From Cyanoderma ruficeps (Eukaryota > Chordata > Aves > Passeriformes > Timaliidae), in the NCBI GenBank assembly GCA_008694505.1, contig VZDJ01007747.1, positions 29,492,574 to 29,556,573 of the forward strand: a DNA stretch of 64,000 nucleotides, in the 5' to 3' direction. Made by a program: the position numbers and the translations under genes. Shown in pieces: positions 58,897 to 64,000 of the stretch (position 1 is its first letter; each line of letters begins with the position of its first letter). Below the pieces are notes generated by a model. The model did not search any database, had not been told where the DNA came from, and saw nothing but the letters and a program-made list of their open reading frames with translations.

Positions 58897-61800
58897 TCTG
58901 TACAAACATGTAGTCGTCCAAAAGTTGTGCTTTTATGTTTTCCTAGAAGTGCCTTAGCTTACACACTGGAAAAAAATGGTGATAAGGATTCCTGTCTGAG
59001 TTCTTGCCTGTTAAAACCACTGCCCTTCCATTTGTAAGGTACATAGGGATGTGCACGAAATGAAGGAAAATTTGTGGAACGGTTTACTACTCACGTTGTT
59101 AGTATTAAGTGCTTGTACATATAAATGCATTTTATTGCAGAGGTTGCAGTGAGTACTGTGTGCAGCTTTGCTTTGGAACAAAGTAGTAAGCCATCTTCTG
59201 ACAAGGTCTGAAGTTTCTACATGCATTACTTTTGTTCTCTGAAATTTTTATTATAAGCTCAGCAGCATTAAAGTAGTGGTGGATTTCAGCTCCAGTTTTG
59301 ATGTGCTGTGCTGAGCTACAAAGTGGTTTCTAGAGGGAGACTTCACTTAACTGTGCTCAGACTGGAAAGGAAAACTGATGCTCTGCAAGTGTTGGATCCA
59401 GATCAGCAAGAGTTTCAGAGCAGAAATGAGGAACAAGGAATGGGAGACTCTTCAAAAAAAACCACAACACAAACCACAAACAAACAAAAAGCCTGTGTGA
59501 GAACATCACTGTGAGTAATCCAGCTAGACAGTTTTGAAAAGTAGAGAATTTGTTTGTAGAAATGGAAGTAAATTTGGAGGCGTGTTAGGGGTAGTAATAT
59601 AATTGCATAGAATTCTAAGCTGCTGCTTTCAATCTCTTTTTTCAGTGTATTTTCTTTTTTAGTGAACTTTCTGATGGTTTAAAAACCAAATCACATGTAT
59701 TCAATCCCAACAGCCCTATTTACATGTCTGCAGTGCTTTTGAAATACTTTATTTACCAATTCCCGTATCAAATATATATACTAAAATGTCCTTAATTTTC
59801 TACTGAAATTGCAAATCGGAGGGTGTTTCTGTAATAGCTTTTAACTGCTAAAAACTGTATCTAGGATTGATATGTATTTCAGGTTCTTTGTTTAAGAGTT
59901 TACTTTCTTTAACCTTAACGCTATGCAAGGCACAATAGGGAGCTTATTGGCTCAGCACAGAAATTGGTAGAGCAGGAGCAGTGTCTGAGTCTAATAATTT
60001 TTATTTTGAAAAGATGATATATTTATTTTTAAATTACATGCCTGCATGTGTTGTGATGCCAGAAGGGACTCTCATAATTAAAGTACAGGGAAGTTACTTC
60101 AGGTATGTAAAACTTCTCACTATAACAGCATATTTTTTGCCAGACCTCACCTACAGTTACAGTGACATGTCTTGGTAGGACAAAATACTTTTAAGTATTA
60201 CCAACAATCACTTTGCTTTCAGTTGGGAAATCAAAGATTTGATTGGAGGCTTGTATTTTTGTTTGAGACTGCTGGTGCCTGAAACTGTGGAAACGGCAAA
60301 ACATTTTTGATAGCTTTTTTACTATATAATTTAATATAGTTGTTTTTCAGTAGAGAAATACAAACAAGAAAAGAATACTGGGAAAAAGAAAAAGCATACT
60401 AGAATAATGTGATTTAAAATTTGACAGTGTATCATCATTTGCAGCTGACAATGCTAATGAAAATTTTGGAGACACTATTCTGCTTACAGAATAATGGAAG
60501 AAGAGAAGGAATATATGTTTCTGGCTAATTGCGATGCTCATAATTCTGTGATTTCATACAGCAGGAGAGAGGACACTGCATGTCATTCACCAGCTGCTTT
60601 GAAAAGTGTGTAAAAGGAACAATTTTCAATCGCTTTTCTGCAAGTGACAGCAGAGTTTTAAATTTGCAGGAGATATGTCAGTTTGCCAACCTTTATGTGA
60701 GGGGTAGCTTGTATCAAAGAGCTGAGGACAAGTATTTGACTACAAATGCATCTGTTGTTTGAAAACACCTAACAGCAAAACAAAATGGTGAAAGGGATTT
60801 CATTCATTAGCATATGTGAGGCAGCTCTCAAATAAATACCTGTGTCACAGTTTGAGGCTGGCAAACCGAACTACTTTAACTTAATTAGGTAAGTTTCTAT
60901 GAAAATATAGAAATTATTCCTAAACATTATTAATGGTGAAATTTGACAGAAAGTTGCATTTGTTTGAATGAAAAATAGCTTTGTAGTGACATTCAGTAGT
61001 TGTGTCTGTACTTCAAGACTTGATATTAAGAAATGGTTAAATATTCAGTCTCCAGAGCGAATGTCTCTCAAATTCTTACAAATCATGGAGATTACTGTGC
61101 CAGCAGATACAGCATTGAAAAATATATATCCTATGTATGGGTAGATTAGAACAAATGGCAAAAGAATGGCAAATGCTCTTTCCAGTAAGCATTATCTTAA
61201 GTTTAAAATGTTTGTCTATAAAGGGATCTAGGAACTGACCAAAAATAAGGGAGAGGCATTAAAATTTATGAAAATTCCCATCTGAAAGAATAAATAAGAG
61301 GTTATTAGAACTGAATTGTTCTTTTGAAACTAGTAGAGTGGCCAGTAATCTTAAAGTGACTATGTTGGTTGTTGTGGTTGGAGTGAAGCCTGGTAATGCA
61401 GGATGAGTGGTGGTGGCCACCAGCAAGCTCCACATCTGCCTTTACATCCACATGTCAGAGGTGCAAGTGTCGCCTATTCAATACTCCTGGCTGAAGCAGC
61501 AATTCCAGCTGTGGTTGTTTGAGATTAATGCAAAATGGACACTCAGTCACATTGCTACCAGGTGGTTGTAAAATAAAGTGTAGTAGCCCTGTAGTATTTT
61601 CTCACTGACTAAAATTGAATTTGTATGACTGTTAGAAATTAGTCTGGTAAGGGTCAGTATTTAGGAGCTTCAGATTCACCTGTTTGTTTTCTCTGGCTTC
61701 TGTGTGCTGATGAATGGGATGCGGCCCTTCCATGTTAAGATTAACTGTGGTAGCACAGTATTATTTGTGATACGATAACTGCTCTTTTTATCTAGGGAGA

Positions 61801-62292
61801 CAGGCAGGGGAAAAAAAAAGCCTATTGACAGGCAGCTGAGCTACATTTCTATCAGCAGTGTAATGCCTCTGCTCCCAGTCTGCCTTGGTCCTCTATAGGT
61901 GGCACCTGACCACCAGTTTCCATTGACTCTCTCGTTTCATTTCTTGCTGCATCCCTCGTCTTTCTCTAAAGTGTAGGGATCCGAAAGGCAGATCTGCAGT
62001 GGAGGTCAGGCACCAGTGGGGTGGTCAGATGCTGCCTATGCTCTTTGGTCCTGTTTTTTGTTACGTATGCACTCTTCAGGTAGTTCCACAAGTGCATAGC
62101 CAGTAAGAATAGCTTACAGGAAACTGATATAATTGGTCTGGTGGTGAAAGAAGGATCACTGGCTGATGTAAAATCTCTAATTTTCAGGAGCTTCTGTTGT
62201 AAACCTATCTCTTCTGATCTTCCTAGTTGTACAGTTTGTTAAGGCATGGGTAAAGAGTGGTGTTTTTAAAGCAGAAGTTACTGTTTGTCCTT
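58897..62292. other. unannotated DNA, no gene seen
   Basis: Nothing nameable. Short frames only (71 codons or fewer). An A9 run lies near 61811. Confidence 0.5.
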
Positions 62293-62330
62293 CCCCCCCC
62301 CCCCCCCNNNNNNNNCCCCCCCCCCCCCCC
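62293..62330. repeat. poly-C run interrupted by an 8-N assembly gap
   Basis: Fifteen C, eight N (62308-62315) and fifteen C. The gap lies wholly inside a C homopolymer, which sequencing often fails to cross. The true length is unknown. The complementary strand is poly-G. Confidence 0.95.
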
Positions 62331-63512
62331 AGTGAAAAAATAAAGTCAAACCCAGAAACATATTCTGCTTTCAGAACCCATATTAGGAAAAAAAAATAAG
62401 CTGAGATATATTGAGGTCTGATTGCACAGAACGACTTTCGGGATTACCTTTCAATTTTGACTTACTTTACTGCGTATGGGTATGTGTTTCTGTACATGTA
62501 GCAGTGTACAGTATTACACTGTTAAATGCATAACTGTGAAGAAGAGTGTTCCAGATTATAGTGTAATGCTGTTAACTTTTTTTTGATGGAGTATTTGTGG
62601 CATTTAAAATAAGCAGTACGTTTATTATAAAATTTTAATTGAAGCCCAACACCAGAAGGCTGAGTTAAGACAGAAGCAGGAGTCTTTTCTGTAGCAAATC
62701 ACTGGTATGAAGTGAAAAAAGTTTTATAGAACAGGGCAGTTCAGAAACACTCTAGTGTCAGCTCAATACAAGAGGCTGATTCCATAGTGGTCAGATGGTA
62801 TCAGGCCATTTAAGCATTCAAAGCTGACTTGCACTTTGGTATAACAATATATTGTTAGTGCTTTGATGATGGATTTTTTCTCCTTGAGAACAACAACCAT
62901 TGGTTCATATGAATATACCAGCATGTTTGTTTTAAATAATATAAATATACATATTCCAGAAAAGAGTAAAAGTGGACTTGGATCCTTATAGAAAATATTT
63001 GTCATTCTGAGAGGAGCCCATATTTGTTCTCCTTTAGGAAAAAATAATTTCCTATTTTTAATCAAACTGGATTTGCTCATTTGTTTATCTGTTCCAAAAC
63101 TCTTGACCTGAGCTGTGCAGTCTTGACATTCAGAACAGCCTGCAGTATTAATGAAGGAAAATCTTGAAAGATGTTCAAACAATAAAAGCGCATGAATTAA
63201 ATTTACTGTGAAGAGTTTAAGAGATGCATTTTATATATGTAACTGTATTGATTACTCATATATTAAGTGTCGTTAAAGCTTCACAAGTCAGTACCATTCA
63301 TTGAGCAGAACTTGTGATTTTGGTTTTGTTTTGAACCTGCATTTGAGAAACAAAGGGTATGTCTTGTAGCAAGTGGTTTATTTCCTAACCAGATAAGCGT
63401 GATCTTGTGAGATACTTAGCACCTACCCATCCCGTTGATCTTGTAGGTGACAAACATGTTTCATGGAATTACTAGCAATTGAAAGGATATGCTGTGCTCT
63501 TGCAGTTTCTTG
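62331..63512. other. unannotated DNA, no gene seen
   Basis: A minus frame of 139 codons (62763-63182) is open but has no recognisable domain and is Lys/Phe-rich, as expected from AT-rich sequence. No repeat was recognised. Confidence 0.45.
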
Positions 63513-63630
63513 TATTGAAGTCAATGGGTTCTTCTGAGTGCTCAGTACTTTTTGAAATCAGGTCACATCTTTAGATTTCTATATTAGGATTTTCAAAAAG
63601 ACATTGGCTCCATGACTTTGTCAGGTCAGA
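63513..63630. repeat. palindromic amniote repeat, second copy
   Basis: TGAAGTCAATGGGTTCTTCT, then GAGTGCTCAGTACTTTTTGA and AATCAGG, is the other half of the palindromic repeat type seen at 8940 ('gaagtcaatggg...tgctcagcactttctgaaaatcagg' in bird and reptile copies). TACTTTTTGAAATC pairs with the later GATTTTCAAAAAG (63588-63600), and the flank CATTGGCTCCATGACTTT roughly mirrors AAGTCAATGG. It is decayed but recognisable. Confidence 0.6.
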
Positions 63631-64000
63631 GCTTGAATCTGTTACTCCTTTCTGTGCAGCTTTGAGGATACTTTCTTTTTTTTCTCCATTATTTGCTTTC
63701 CTCAGTTTCTGGTGAGATCAGCCAATGGCAGCCAAACCATCACAGGACAAAAGATGTAAGATCCATCTACCCCTTGTACAACTGTGTTCTCAGTTCTGTT
63801 ATTTCCTGGCTCTTTCATTTTACTTTTCATATTTGCCCATGTACAGCAATCTTACTTGTCACTGCATGTTCGTAAAGTGCTCAGTGCACCACTTATATTG
63901 CCCTCTATCGTGATCTAAATCTCAAATACTAAAAATAATAATTCTTGAGCCTGTTTTTAGGTACAATGTTATATAAACAGCAGTGCTGCTAATATAGTGA
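63631..64000. other. unannotated DNA to window edge
   Basis: Two overlapping plus frames (60 and 62 codons, different phases) are open and match nothing. Confidence 0.5.

Noticed and set aside
1..64000. tRNA, snRNA, snoRNA or miRNA genes, CRISPR arrays, operons, phage
   Set aside because: No tRNA arm or box pattern, no known small-RNA core and no prokaryotic features were recognised by eye. A structure-based scan could not be run.

Overview
This window looks like a stretch of a bird nuclear chromosome with very few or no genes. The DNA is AT-rich (about 38-40% GC by eye) and CpG-poor. No open frame is longer than 234 codons, none matches a protein I recognise, and I see no run of exons. Nothing prokaryotic, organellar or plasmid-like is present. 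The case for a bird rests on the repeats: several CR1 LINE fragments, two much older CR1/L3-type LINE remnants, and a solo LTR of a type common in songbirds and related Neoaves, all among ordinary microsatellites. The window could be an intergenic desert or the inside of a large intron; the sequence alone does not decide.

Layout. From 1 to 10.7 kb the DNA is mostly unannotated, with an old antisense CR1/L3 remnant (5430-6320) and a fold-back palindromic repeat (8940-9084). A CR1 3' end in plus orientation lies at 10766-11190. From 11 to 41 kb the sequence is quiet, with two small CpG-bearing patches (14669-14818 and 20488-20700), a well preserved MIR core (19954-20050), a possible DNA-transposon scrap (21395-21545), microsatellites, and two AT-rich blocks that look like conserved non-coding elements (33838-34030 and 38143-38256). 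From 40.8 to 43.5 kb come the longest open frame, which crosses a perfect 26-bp tandem duplication, then a solo LTR (41663-42375) and a CR1 scrap. From 48.8 to 55.3 kb the window is densest in repeats: stacked antisense CR1 pieces with recognisable ORF2 remnants, an old L3-type piece, a candidate second solo LTR with a 5-bp target duplication, a T-rich tract with an ambiguous base, and a plus-strand CR1 with reverse-transcriptase remnants. In that last element a deleted middle is replaced by a 67-bp copy of sequence found 684 bp upstream. The last 9 kb hold one CR1 3' fragment, a poly-C run interrupted by an 8-N gap, and a second copy of the palindromic repeat type.

No genes work together here. 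The visible content is a record of retrotransposition, decay, small tandem duplications and possible non-coding regulatory DNA. I found no convincing new biological system. The best leads are the filler insertion inside the CR1, the well preserved MIR core, the duplication-built open frame and the two candidate regulatory patches. Repeat family assignments were made by recognising sequence from memory, without a database search.
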